Shown: in pieces, positions 8,606 to 17,571 of the stretch
Layout: every line of letters starts with the position of its first letter
How positions within the stretch are numbered: the first letter of the stretch is position 1
Assembly: GCF_019024285.1 (NCBI RefSeq)
Contig: NZ_WMKZ01000004.1
Location: 186,001 to 250,000 of the forward strand
Length of the DNA: 64,000 nt
Source of the DNA: Alkalihalobacterium elongatum
GTDB lineage: Bacteria; Bacillota; Bacilli; Bacillales; Bacillaceae_F
Direction of reading: 5' to 3'
Made by a program: the position numbers and the translations under genes
The notes under the pieces: generated by a model
Told to the model about the DNA's origin: nothing
What the model saw: the letters and a program-made list of their open reading frames with translations, nothing else
Databases searched by the model: none

Positions 8606-9185
8606 TTACTTTAAGTTGTCAGGGTTAGTGGTAGCATGATGTTTATTGATTACCTCGTAAAATAGACTTCCATCTATATCTGGAGATTGATTTTGTTGTT
8701 GTATCATGGCTCCCATTAACTTTTTAAACTCTCCTACGGTCAAAGGTCTTGCATCTGGCTTTAGCTCGTATCCTAGTTGACCGTTGGGTTCAATTGTTTA
8801 TGTCTGTTATATTAGATATCCCATTTTGACGTATTTGCATTTCCAATTTATCGATAGTTAACCTGATCTTCTTTAAATTTTTTAGGTTTACTTGCCCATT
8901 TTCAATAACGGATATTGCCTTTCCCGTAAATAACTTTTCCAGCGCATTATATTTAACTTGAAGATATTCAATTAGAATAAGAACACCAATAAAAATTCCT
9001 ATTGATAATATTGTTTTTAGAACACTATCTTCAATAATCGGCTGAACAATGATAGCACCGATCGAGATCATAACAATGGTTGTCGTAATTGTCATTTGCG
9101 CAATTGACTTTCTCCCTGATACTCTTAGAAAAAGAAATCCAGTCAGAACTAGCAAAACTGATTTCCAGATAAAATCGAGTTCCAT
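8606..9185 (-). pseudogene. DUF421 (YetF-type) membrane protein, frameshifted
   Basis: The first frame (9185 to stop at 8790) encodes 131 residues: three N-terminal helices, then the soluble DUF421 domain start (LFTGKAISVIENGQ...LDKLEMQIRQNG-type segment). It stops at TGA in the middle of the domain. The +1-shifted frame continues exactly where the family should: IEPNGQLGYELKPDARPLT, then a 50-residue tail ending at TAA 8606-8608. The break lies around 8790-8800. A good ribosome site (GGGAG) precedes the ATG. Either a true recent frameshift or a sequencing error; no slippery sequence of programmed type is obvious. Confidence 0.8.
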
Positions 9186-9268
9186 GTAGAACTACTCCCT
9201 TTTTGTATGTAATAACCTTATTCACGGTTATTATGTATTCGTTTGAATTTCTTATTCTTATTCACATG

Positions 9269-9300
9269 AAAAAGAGACCATTAAGAAAATGATCTCTTTT
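9269..9300 (-). terminator. Terminator behind argH
   Basis: AAAAAGAGACCAT pairs with ATGATCTCTTTT; the minus-strand run ends in a T tract. Confidence 0.7.
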
Positions 9301-9308
9301 AAATCATA

Positions 9309-10688
9309 TTATTTATTACTTAATAATGACTCCGCTTTTTCTAGCGCTAGTTGTACTTGAGCAAAGCCTGTACCACCAGCACTATTACGACGCGCTACAA
9401 CCGTTTTAGGCTGTAAAAATTCATAAATATCTTCTTCAAAAAGTGCGCTCGCTTCTTTATAATCAGCAAATGGAAGATCAAGTAAGAAATGACCTTGTTG
9501 AATACAATGAAGAACGAGCTTTCCAACTACTTCATGAGCATCACGGAACGGCATTCCTTTGCTTGCTAAATAATCAGCAAGCTCAGTTGCATTTGAAAAG
9601 TCAGAATGTGTCGCTGTCTCCATAACCTCTGTATTCACTGTCATTGTTTCAATCATACCAGTGAAGATTTTTAATGAGCCTTTAACCGTAGTTACTGCAT
9701 CAAACATCCCTTCCTTATCTTCTTGCATATCCTTGTTATAAGCAAGTGGAAGGCCTTTAAGGATCGTTAATAACGAGAATAAACTCCCGTAAACTCTCCC
9801 TGTTTTTCCTCTAATAAGTTCTGCCATATCAGGGTTTTTCTTCTGAGGCATGATACTGCTTCCTGTAGCAAACGCATCATCTAGTTCAATAAAGCGAAAT
9901 TCTTGCGAAGACCATAAAATAATCTCTTCACAAAGTCTAGATAAATGCATCATTAAAATTGATGATCCGCTTAAGAATTCTAAAATGAAATCACGATCAC
10001 TAACAGCGTCTAAGCTATTTTCGTAAATACCATCAAACCCTAGTAATTCTGCACTATAGTGACGGTCAATTGGAAACGTCGTTCCAGCTAACGCCCCAGC
10101 TCCAAGTGGCGAGATGTTTACACGTTTTAGACCATCTGCAAAACGATTATAGTCACGCTCTAACATCCAAAAATAAGCCATTAAATGATGCGCAAACGAC
10201 ACAGGCTGAGCACGTTGTAGATGTGTATAACCAGGAATTAATGTCTCAACATGCTGTTTAGCTTGCACGACTAATACATTTTGTAAGCTTTTAATTTCAG
10301 ATAGAATTTCTTCCATTTGTTTACGCAAATATAAATGCATATCTGTTGCTACTTGATCATTACGGCTTCTACCTGTATGAAGCTTACCACCGACTGGACC
10401 GATCTCATCAATTAAGAACTTTTCTACATTTAAATGGATGTCCTCATTTTGCACAGAGTATTCTAGTTCGCCGTTTTGAGCTTTTACTAGGATCTTTTTT
10501 AGACCCTCTGTAATTTTCTTAACCTCGTCTTCTGCTAAAATCCCACACTTACCGAGCATTTTAACGTGTGCAAGGCTTCCCTCGATGTCTTCTTCTACAA
10601 GTAGTTGGTCGAAGCCGATAGAGGCGCCGAATTCATCGACCCACTCTTCGGCTGTTTTTGTAAATCGACCGCCCCAAAGCTTACTCAC
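9309..10688 (-). CDS. argH: Argininosuccinate lyase
   Basis: A 459-residue fumarase/aspartase-superfamily enzyme that cleaves argininosuccinate to arginine and fumarate, the last step of arginine synthesis. The superfamily signature [12 protein letters not shown] is intact, as are the N-terminal KLWGGRF and the HTGRSRNDQ motif. The GTG start at 10688 shares GTGA with the argG stop, so the two are translationally coupled in one operon. Length is normal. Confidence 0.98.
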   Translation of the reverse strand: MSKLWGGRFTKTAEEWVDEFGASIGFDQLLVEEDIEGSLAHVKMLGKCGILAEDEVKKITEGLKKILVKAQNGELEYSVQNEDIHLNVEKFLIDEIGPVGGKLHTGRSRNDQVATDMHLYLRKQMEEILSEIKSLQNVLVVQAKQHVETLIPGYTHLQRAQPVSFAHHLMAYFWMLERDYNRFADGLKRVNISPLGAGALAGTTFPIDRHYSAELLGFDGIYENSLDAVSDRDFILEFLSGSSILMMHLSRLCEEIILWSSQEFRFIELDDAFATGSSIMPQKKNPDMAELIRGKTGRVYGSLFSLLTILKGLPLAYNKDMQEDKEGMFDAVTTVKGSLKIFTGMIETMTVNTEVMETATHSDFSNATELADYLASKGMPFRDAHEVVGKLVLHCIQQGHFLLDLPFADYKEASALFEEDIYEFLQPKTVVARRNSAGGTGFAQVQLALEKAESLLSNK

Positions 10689-11905
10689 AGTTTGACCCCC
10701 TTATTGCTGTTAACGTCCTTATTTACTTTACTGCTTACTTTTGTTGGTAGGCCCCAAAGTTTAATAAATCCTACTGCTGCATTATGATCGAACTCATCTT
10801 CAGTTGAGTATGTCGCTAGTTTCTCATCATATAATGAGTACTCTGATTTACGTCCCTCAACTATCGCATGGCCTTTGAATAGTTTTACACGAACAACACC
10901 AGTTACATTCTTCTGAGTTTCTTGTAAGAATGCTTGAAGAGCTGGAGTTAATGAAGAGAACCATAAACCATTATAAATAAGTTCAGCTAATTTTTGGCTG
11001 ATCACTGGTTTAAAGTGTGCTACGTCTTTTGTTAACGTTAAGTCTTCTAGTTCTTTATGTGCTTTAATAAGGGTCATTGCACCTGGGCACTCATATACTT
11101 CACGTGATTTAATCCCAACAAGGCGGTTTTCAACGTGGTCAATACGTCCAACCCCGTGCTTACCAGCAATTTCGTTTAATTTTAAAATGAGTTCGTGTAA
11201 TTCATACTTCGTTCCATCAATTGAGACAGGTACACCTTGTTCAAAAGCAATTTCTAAGTATTCTGGAACATCAGGAGTCTTTTCAAGAGGTGCTGTCATT
11301 TCGTAGGCACCTTCTGGTGGAGTTGCCCAAGGATCTTCTAGTACACCACACTCATTAGCACGTCCCCAAAGGTTTGCATCAACAGAATACGGATTATCTA
11401 AATCAATTGGAATTGGAATATTATTATTTTTTGCGTATTCAATTTCTTCATCACGAGACCAGCCCCACTCACGAACTGGAGCAAGTACTTCTAAGTCTGG
11501 GTTTAACGCTTGAATTGAAACTTCAAAACGGACTTGGTCATTACCCTTACCAGTACAACCGTGAGCAACTGCGTCTGCCCCTACTTGCTCCGCAATTTCC
11601 ACTAACTTTTTCGAAATTAATGGACGGGATAACGCCGAAACAAGCGGATATTTCTGCTCATATAATGTATGAGCTTGGAGTGCAGGTAATACAAATTCTT
11701 CTGCAAATTCTTTCTTTGCATCAATTGTATATGACTGAATAGCTCCAACTTTAAGAGCTTTATCTTTAATAAATTCTAAATCCTTACCTTCACCGACATC
11801 TAAACCAACTGCTACTACATCATAACCTTGATCACTTAACCATTTAATTGCTACTGATGTATCTAATCCTCCAGAATATGCTAGAACTACTTTTTTCTTA
11901 CTCAT
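10685..11905 (-). CDS. argG: Argininosuccinate synthase
   Basis: A 406-residue ATP-pyrophosphatase that joins citrulline and aspartate. The PP-loop motif [10 protein letters not shown] is at residues 9-18, and the [10 protein letters not shown] segment belongs to the citrulline/aspartate site. GGAGG stands before the ATG. It is the first gene of argGH; two ARG-box-like sequences lie just upstream, consistent with AhrC/ArgR repression. In B. subtilis moaB lies beyond argG, but here a block of unrelated genes occupies that place. Confidence 0.98.
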   Translation of the reverse strand: MSKKKVVLAYSGGLDTSVAIKWLSDQGYDVVAVGLDVGEGKDLEFIKDKALKVGAIQSYTIDAKKEFAEEFVLPALQAHTLYEQKYPLVSALSRPLISKKLVEIAEQVGADAVAHGCTGKGNDQVRFEVSIQALNPDLEVLAPVREWGWSRDEEIEYAKNNNIPIPIDLDNPYSVDANLWGRANECGVLEDPWATPPEGAYEMTAPLEKTPDVPEYLEIAFEQGVPVSIDGTKYELHELILKLNEIAGKHGVGRIDHVENRLVGIKSREVYECPGAMTLIKAHKELEDLTLTKDVAHFKPVISQKLAELIYNGLWFSSLTPALQAFLQETQKNVTGVVRVKLFKGHAIVEGRKSEYSLYDEKLATYSTEDEFDHNAAVGFIKLWGLPTKVSSKVNKDVNSNKGVKL

Positions 11906-12253
11906 GATATTCCCTCCAATAATGTATGAATATAAATTCTCTTTTTATCATTTTTATGCATTGGTGTTCTAAAGTTAACTCGCCAATTAGCGAGTTTAAG
12001 AGAAGACCACCCTATATTTTGTTAGGTTGGTTCATTAATCTACCATAATGTCTAATATTGAGAGGACTTAACCTCTTCCTAATGAATAAATTTAAATAAA
12101 AACTAATTATTATTCATTACTTTATCAACTATCTTCCCTTTTGGCAATAGGTTAATTTAAAAAATTGAATATTATTTTTGATTTTCTGTTTTCACTATCT
12201 ATATGTTTAAATCTCCTATAAGTTCATGTAAAATTAAAACAGGGGGTGGAGAA
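11906..12253. other. Divergent intergenic region between argG and a small gene
   Basis: Besides the ARG boxes, a small inverted repeat AACTCG / CGAGTT is at 11978-11996. The remainder is A+T-rich and shows no gene. Confidence 0.45.
11925..11963 (-). promoter_or_regulatory. Two putative ARG boxes upstream of argG
   Basis: On the minus strand GAATTTATATTCATA (within 11925-11941) contains the near-palindrome GAAT-TTAT-ATTC, and TGCATAAAAATGAT (within 11948-11963) is a second half-matching box about two turns away. Tandem boxes of TGAATN4ATTCA type are bound by ArgR/AhrC hexamers. They lie 20-58 bases before the start codon, where repression is expected. Confidence 0.5.
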
Positions 12254-12568
12254 GTGGATTATAAATTTACTTATGATGGTCGTTTAGGAATTAAGCTTCC
12301 CTTCTTTGAAAAAGACTGGGATGAATATACATTTTCTACACAAACAGAAATTTTACTTCAATGGGAAAAAATTCGCGGAAGTATACCTGATAGAATTGCT
12401 GATTTAGAAGTATTAATAAATAAGAAACAAGCTGCACTGAATAATGAAGAGAACTTTCAAAAATCCTGCGAGTTAAATAGTGAAATCGCGGAGTTAGCCT
12501 CCATTATTAACGATTTATGGATCTGGTATCGTACTAATCAAAATGTAAGTGTTAAAGTCCACCAATAA
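12254..12568 (+). CDS. Unknown 104-aa soluble protein
   Basis: Starting at a GTG (12254) directly behind AGGGGGTGGA, the protein begins with DYKFTYDGRLGIKLPFFEKD and continues through a long predicted helix (ILLQWEKIRGSIPDRIADLE...KKQAALNNEE) to a C-terminal IWYRTNQNVSVKVHQ. The central part has coiled-coil character. An upstream ATG at 12203 is in frame but has no ribosome site and adds residues that look like leader. I do not recognise the family. It is transcribed alone with a strong terminator. Confidence 0.65.
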   Translation: MDYKFTYDGRLGIKLPFFEKDWDEYTFSTQTEILLQWEKIRGSIPDRIADLEVLINKKQAALNNEENFQKSCELNSEIAELASIINDLWIWYRTNQNVSVKVHQ

Positions 12569-12580
12569 ACAAGTTATAGT

Positions 12581-12610
12581 GAAAAGAGGCGTTAGTTACC
12601 GCCTCTTTTC
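12581..12610 (+). terminator. Bidirectional terminator
   Basis: GAAAAGAGGCG / CGCCTCTTTTC perfect 11-base stem; it can serve the + strand small gene and the - strand isocitrate dehydrogenase. Confidence 0.8.
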
Positions 12611-12652
12611 TTTAATTAGAAAGCTGCATTACCCTTTTAAGATCACATCTTA

Positions 12653-14113
12653 TTATTGACCTTGTCCTAAAGAGTATCCCTTTTCACCATTAAATGTATA
12701 TAAATTTTCAGTTTTTATACAATGAAGCCCTGCATCATCTATTCGCTGTAATAGGTTTAGTATTTCTTTATTTGTTTTATTAGCATTTGCTTTAAATTGG
12801 AAGCGACATCTCCAATGATCGGTCGTAAACGTTTCTGGAAAACCTCCAGGATAAACTTTTACTCCTCGATTGGTAATAACAATTAATTCCAAATCAGACC
12901 CAGCTAGCATTTCTAATTGCTCACCTAACTCCTCTGAAGTGTATGTATTGTTTAATACAAAAACATCCACCCCGTCTAATTCTTGAACAACATCAGGCTT
13001 GACACGATCCTTTGCCAAAGGCGATAATTCATGCTTTACCTCATCCTTTTCTAATCGTTCCTTATACATAACAGGAGCAAATGTTGTTGGACTTTGACCT
13101 AATCGTTTAATAACAGCCTCTGCAAACTCAACTGTTCCAACTGCTGGTCCACCTTTAGAAATATCACCTGTAAAAATTCCGTCTTCTATTGTCTTGAGCC
13201 AAGCATTATGTACTTTCGTTGCTACCTCTGCTTGTCCAATATGCACTAACATCATAATAGCGCCATGAATTAAACCTGATGGGTTGGCAATCCCCTTTCC
13301 TGCAATATCTGGGGCACTTCCGTGGATCGCTTCAAACATTGCTATATGATCACCGATATTGGCTGAACCTGCAAGACCCACACTTCCAGTAATTTGCGCA
13401 GCTACATCTGAAGCAATATCGCCGTACAGGTTCGGCATCACAATCACATCAAATTCTTGCGGTGTGTCTGCAATCTTTGCAATTCCTATATCAATAATCC
13501 AATGGTCTGTTTCAATTTGTGGATATTCTTCAGCAATTTCATTAAATAGTTTATGAAATAATCCATCAGTTAACTTCATAATATTATCTTTAGTGAAACA
13601 CGTTACTTTTTTCCGGTTGTTTTTAACAGCATATTCGAAAGCATAGCGAATGATTTTCTCGCTTCCTGGTCTTGAAATTAACTTTAAGCATTGAACAACT
13701 TCTGGTGTATGTTGATGCTCTATTCCAGCATAGAGATCTTCTTCATTTTCCCTAACGATTACAAGGTTTACATCTGGATGTTTCGTCTTGATAAATGGGT
13801 GATATGAAATATTAGGACGAATATTAGCATATAATCCCAACGTTTTTCGTATCGTCACATTTAAACTTTTATAGCCACCACCCTGTGGAGTTGTGATTGG
13901 AGCTTTTAGGAACACTTTTGTTCTTCGTAGCGATTCCCATGCTTCTCCACTAATACCTGCTGTTTCACCTGAAAGATATACTTTTTCTCCTATTTCGATA
14001 AATTGAGGTTCAATCATTGCTCCTGCATATTCAAGGATTTTTAATGTTGCATCCATAATTTCTGGCCCTATACCGTCTCCTCGTGCTACTGTAATCTGTC
14101 TTTTTATACTCAT
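12653..14113 (-). CDS. Isocitrate dehydrogenase, Thermus/Rickettsia type
   Basis: A 486-residue decarboxylating dehydrogenase. Substrate residues match isocitrate enzymes: S83, N85 and R89 in SLNVTIRK, and NLYGDIASD carries the metal aspartates. The C-terminal 140 residues (DGVDVFV...NRGVKVYPGG...HWRCRFQF) are the extra domain of the Thermus/Rickettsia subgroup, absent from the E. coli/B. subtilis Icd. At the cofactor site the motif is APDIAGK with D269-I270, where NADP enzymes usually have Lys-Tyr; this suggests NAD preference (inference). GGAGTG precedes the ATG. It is monocistronic and far from a citZ-mdh context; it may be a second or the only isocitrate dehydrogenase. Confidence 0.88.
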   Translation of the reverse strand: MSIKRQITVARGDGIGPEIMDATLKILEYAGAMIEPQFIEIGEKVYLSGETAGISGEAWESLRRTKVFLKAPITTPQGGGYKSLNVTIRKTLGLYANIRPNISYHPFIKTKHPDVNLVIVRENEEDLYAGIEHQHTPEVVQCLKLISRPGSEKIIRYAFEYAVKNNRKKVTCFTKDNIMKLTDGLFHKLFNEIAEEYPQIETDHWIIDIGIAKIADTPQEFDVIVMPNLYGDIASDVAAQITGSVGLAGSANIGDHIAMFEAIHGSAPDIAGKGIANPSGLIHGAIMMLVHIGQAEVATKVHNAWLKTIEDGIFTGDISKGGPAVGTVEFAEAVIKRLGQSPTTFAPVMYKERLEKDEVKHELSPLAKDRVKPDVVQELDGVDVFVLNNTYTSEELGEQLEMLAGSDLELIVITNRGVKVYPGGFPETFTTDHWRCRFQFKANANKTNKEILNLLQRIDDAGLHCIKTENLYTFNGEKGYSLGQGQ

Positions 14114-14193
14114 ACAAACACTCCTTACTCATGTTTAAGGTAGATGTAGTTTCATTAGTTTGTGCCTAATCTCTCATCAAATACTCAGTAAAA

Positions 14194-14227
14194 AAGAGAC
14201 CTACTATAATAAGTAAATCTCTCTTAG
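14194..14227 (-). terminator. Probable terminator behind the EcsC-family gene
   Basis: AAGAGAGATTTACT and AGTAGGTCTCTT pair around TATTA on the minus strand, followed by TTTTT. Confidence 0.6.
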
Positions 14228-14261
14228 CCTCAAGGAGTGTTAATTAGATTTTTATTTATTT

Positions 14262-15095
14262 TTAATTTCTTTCAAGCAATAACCTTTTTTGATAAAAACG
14301 CTGAGCAACTTCTGTCACTTGTCTTGAAAACTGGTAATTCATCGTCGCTCCAACTGCGATTCCAAGAAGAGGAACACCTTGAATTAATTTTTTTCTTAAC
14401 ATCATGATCATCATGACTTTAATTAATTGTCTTAATGGTTGTTGAAGCCAAGAAATATCGGCGACTTGTTCGTCTCCTGCATAGAACCACCCATCGTAAT
14501 CATCTGTCTCTACCTCATCCCATAGTGCATCCCAAGCACCACCTTGTAAGTGTTTTGGTAATGAGGCAACATGGAAAATCTTTAAGGCAATCATCATTTC
14601 AGACGGACGCTTTACATCATAGCCATATGATAAAGCGATTAATTGGATGGCACGCATATTCATAGCAATCATTGCTGGTAAATCCATTCCTAACAGGACA
14701 ATGCCCCCCATACCAGAAACCCCGCCTTGTCCCATTGACAGTAAACGCTGCTTTGCCATCTGCTGTTTCGCCATGAAGTTTAATTTTTCTATAGACAGTT
14801 CTCTAATATCTTGAATTTCTTGAATTTCTGCATCAAATACTTTCGCTTGATCTAATATTCGCTCTCTTGCGTCTTCATGAAATCTTGAATTTTGGATCAT
14901 GGCATGTAAGTGAAAGAGAAAATTATCAATTTTCTCTAGAGCTTTAGACTTTTTGTCTTTACCGATTTGATCAAGCCCAAGATTTAACCATTTTTGATAC
15001 ATCGTTTCAAAATCTGTAGGATCATGTTCGAAAAATGTTTGCTCCCAACGTTCTACCTCAAGTAACAAGCTCTCTTCTTGTACAGTTAGTGACAC
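14262..15095 (-). CDS. EcsC family protein
   Basis: A 277-residue protein of the EcsC family, with the characteristic glycine-rich region MGQGGVSGMGGIVLLGMDLP and following hydrophobic helix (IAMNMRAIQLIALSYGYD), and a second hydrophobic stretch near the C-terminus (LLGIAVGATMNYQFS). The GTG at 15095 is chosen since AAAGGAG lies nine bases upstream; the frame continues to 15137 without a site. It overlaps the Lon-like gene by 10 bases, so the two are co-translated. EcsC members are named after the B. subtilis ecsABC operon but their biochemical role is unclear. Confidence 0.82.
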   Translation of the reverse strand: MSLTVQEESLLLEVERWEQTFFEHDPTDFETMYQKWLNLGLDQIGKDKKSKALEKIDNFLFHLHAMIQNSRFHEDARERILDQAKVFDAEIQEIQDIRELSIEKLNFMAKQQMAKQRLLSMGQGGVSGMGGIVLLGMDLPAMIAMNMRAIQLIALSYGYDVKRPSEMMIALKIFHVASLPKHLQGGAWDALWDEVETDDYDGWFYAGDEQVADISWLQQPLRQLIKVMMIMMLRKKLIQGVPLLGIAVGATMNYQFSRQVTEVAQRFYQKRLLLERN

Positions 15096-17539
15096 TCGAT
15101 TTGTCTCCTTTCGTTTGAACCATTTTTTCGAAACCATTCAACCATGTCATTCAATCGACTTTCCACTCGGTTATAAATGGTACCTTCAGAGTAACCATGA
15201 ACCAGATCATACTCTCCTGCTTCATAACCCGTAAGTATCTCAATTCCTTCTTGAATAGACTTTACAGCCCAAATGGAGAACTTCTTTTCTTTAATTGCAG
15301 CAACCACTTCTTCATCCAACATTAAATTCTTTACGTTTTGTATCGGGATGATCACACCTTGATTACCAGTTAACCCTCTTAACTTACAAGTATAGTAAAA
15401 TCCTTCAATCTTTTCGTTCACTCCACCAATTGGTTGAACTTCACCAAATTGATTGACAGAGCCTGTTACAGCGATCCCTTGGTTAATCGGTACTTCTGCT
15501 AAAGATGATAAAATCGCATATAATTCAGTACTAGAAGCGCTATCACCATCGACCATATCGTACGACTGCTCAAACGTAATACTTGCTGCTAATGGAAGAG
15601 GGTGCTCCTTTGCAAACTCTCCTTGTAAATAACCTGATAAAATAAACAACCCTTTAGAATGAATTGGACCGCTTAAATAAGACTCACGGTCAATATTAAT
15701 AATTCCTTTTGAACCGATATAGGTTCTGGCTGTAATCTTATTTGGTTGGCCGAACGTATAATTACCTGTATCTAGTACAGATAATCCATTGATTTGTCCA
15801 ACCTTCTCCCCTTCTGTTTCAATCATAATCGTACCATCTTCTATTGATCCATTCATTTTTTCTTCTATTAAATTAGAACGTTGCCGACGCTCTTTTAATG
15901 CCTTATCTACATGCGTTTCCGACACATAGTGAGCGTTTTCTAACATCGCCCAATAATTAGCTTCTACTAATAGTTCTGTTATTTCATGAAAACAAGTAGT
16001 TAATTTATTTTGGTTGTTACTCAGTCTAGTACTAAAATCAATAACCCTTCCAACAGCCTCTTTTGTGTATTGAAGTAAGCCTTGCGTTTTACAGTAAGTA
16101 TGAATAAACGATGCATACTTCATACAGTGTTCACCATTTCTTTCCATTTCAACATCAAAATCAACTTTTACTTTGAAATACTTTTTAAAATCTTCATCAA
16201 AGGTAAATAAAAGGCGGTACAGGTCTATCGTTCCTATTAAAATAACCTTCATTTCTACTGGTATTGGCTCTGGCTTAAGCCCAGCAGATACAACCGAACT
16301 TCCGCTATCCTCTAATATGTTTTCAATTCTTAACTCTCCTGTTTTTAACATCCGTTTTAAGGCATTCCAAGAGTAGGGATTTGAAAGAAGGTCAGAGGCT
16401 TGAAGAATAATATACCCCCCATTTGCCAAGTGGAACGCGCCTGGTTTCATCATTGAAAAACTCGTCATTAAAGAACCAAATGCACTTTTAAAATCAAATT
16501 TCCCAAAAAGGTTTGTATATGTAGGGTTATTTTCATGGATGACAGGTGCCCCTTTAACCTCACTATTATCTATAAATACATTTATATGGTATCGAGCATC
16601 ATCTTTCTTTTCACTTTTTTGCAATAAAGAGGAAAATAAGTCTTCTTCCTCATCTAGTGACGCTTCGATTAAGTCCTCCCAGTTCGCAATAATGTCTTTT
16701 TCTAAGCTCACTATATATTCAGTAACTTTTTTTTGGCCTTCATACTTTTGTAACAGCACTTCGATATACGGGTGGATCGTGTCAAAAACCGTATTTTCTT
16801 CTAAGTCCTTAATACTTTTCTTTAAGTCACGTTCTAAAAGAGCTGTTTTACGGTTAATTTCTGTCAGGCGTTTATTCAGCTCCCTTGTTTTTTCTGCTAT
16901 TTCTTGCTTCTGTTCATTTGATAACTGGCGATAGGTTTCTTCCGTATGCGCCTCTCTATTTTCATTAAGCGGGATCGCCATAAGACTTGATGTATTTCTT
17001 TCAATTTGAAAATATTCATTATAAGCTAATTCATCCAATTCCTGCCATTTTAAATTAATGGACTCCTCGTAAAATTGAATGATATCCACTTTTGCTTGTT
17101 CAAAATCTTTACTCGAAAGGACTTTCTCAATTTCAACACGAGCTTCAGAGATGAATTCTGATACTTCTTGCTGAAAAATAACGCCATGCCCTGGTGGTAA
17201 AGAAATGGCAATCGGCTGATCAGAATGTGCAAAATTATAAACATAAATCCAATCAGGCGGTGTCGTTTTGGTTGATGCAATTTCTTTTACCTTAGATTTT
17301 GCAAACGTTGTTTTACCAGTGCCGCTCGGTCCTACTAAAAATAAGTTATACCCTTCCTGTTTTACAGTTAACCCAAAGTCGACCGCTTGAACAGCCCTTT
17401 CTTGACCGATCATTTCTCCAGTTAAACTTCCAACTTCTTCTGTTGTTTGAAACGAAAACTGGTTTGTATCAAAACGATTAGTTAATTGATCGTATGTTAA
17501 CTTTCTTTTCTGTATTTTTTCTAGTGATATACGGTTCAT
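15086..17539 (-). CDS. Lon-like ATP-dependent protease (COG1067 type)
   Basis: An 817-residue AAA+ protease. Walker A GPSGTGKT is at residues 70-77; the middle contains a long charged coiled coil (about 180-290) and an AAA-like lid with GGYIILQASDLL; the C-terminal Lon protease domain carries the catalytic Ser667 (DGDSAS) and Lys710 (GVNEKIEG), 43 residues apart as in E. coli Lon. It lacks the Lon N-terminal substrate domain and belongs to the YcbZ/archaeal-LonB-like group, not to B. subtilis LonA/LonB. GAGGGGG precedes the ATG. It overlaps the EcsC-family gene, suggesting a joint function, possibly at the membrane. Confidence 0.88.
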   Translation of the reverse strand: MNRISLEKIQKRKLTYDQLTNRFDTNQFSFQTTEEVGSLTGEMIGQERAVQAVDFGLTVKQEGYNLFLVGPSGTGKTTFAKSKVKEIASTKTTPPDWIYVYNFAHSDQPIAISLPPGHGVIFQQEVSEFISEARVEIEKVLSSKDFEQAKVDIIQFYEESINLKWQELDELAYNEYFQIERNTSSLMAIPLNENREAHTEETYRQLSNEQKQEIAEKTRELNKRLTEINRKTALLERDLKKSIKDLEENTVFDTIHPYIEVLLQKYEGQKKVTEYIVSLEKDIIANWEDLIEASLDEEEDLFSSLLQKSEKKDDARYHINVFIDNSEVKGAPVIHENNPTYTNLFGKFDFKSAFGSLMTSFSMMKPGAFHLANGGYIILQASDLLSNPYSWNALKRMLKTGELRIENILEDSGSSVVSAGLKPEPIPVEMKVILIGTIDLYRLLFTFDEDFKKYFKVKVDFDVEMERNGEHCMKYASFIHTYCKTQGLLQYTKEAVGRVIDFSTRLSNNQNKLTTCFHEITELLVEANYWAMLENAHYVSETHVDKALKERRQRSNLIEEKMNGSIEDGTIMIETEGEKVGQINGLSVLDTGNYTFGQPNKITARTYIGSKGIINIDRESYLSGPIHSKGLFILSGYLQGEFAKEHPLPLAASITFEQSYDMVDGDSASSTELYAILSSLAEVPINQGIAVTGSVNQFGEVQPIGGVNEKIEGFYYTCKLRGLTGNQGVIIPIQNVKNLMLDEEVVAAIKEKKFSIWAVKSIQEGIEILTGYEAGEYDLVHGYSEGTIYNRVESRLNDMVEWFRKNGSNERRQIECH

Positions 17540-17571
17540 CCCTAGTTCCCCCTCAGTTGTCCATAGCTCTC

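Noticed and set aside
8790-8800. Programmed frameshift in the DUF421 gene
   Set aside because: There is no slippery heptamer or downstream structure, and the family is not known to use frameshifting.
11374-11742. 122-codon + strand frame across argG
   Set aside because: It is a shadow of argG in the opposite strand, with no ribosome site and no recognisable sequence.
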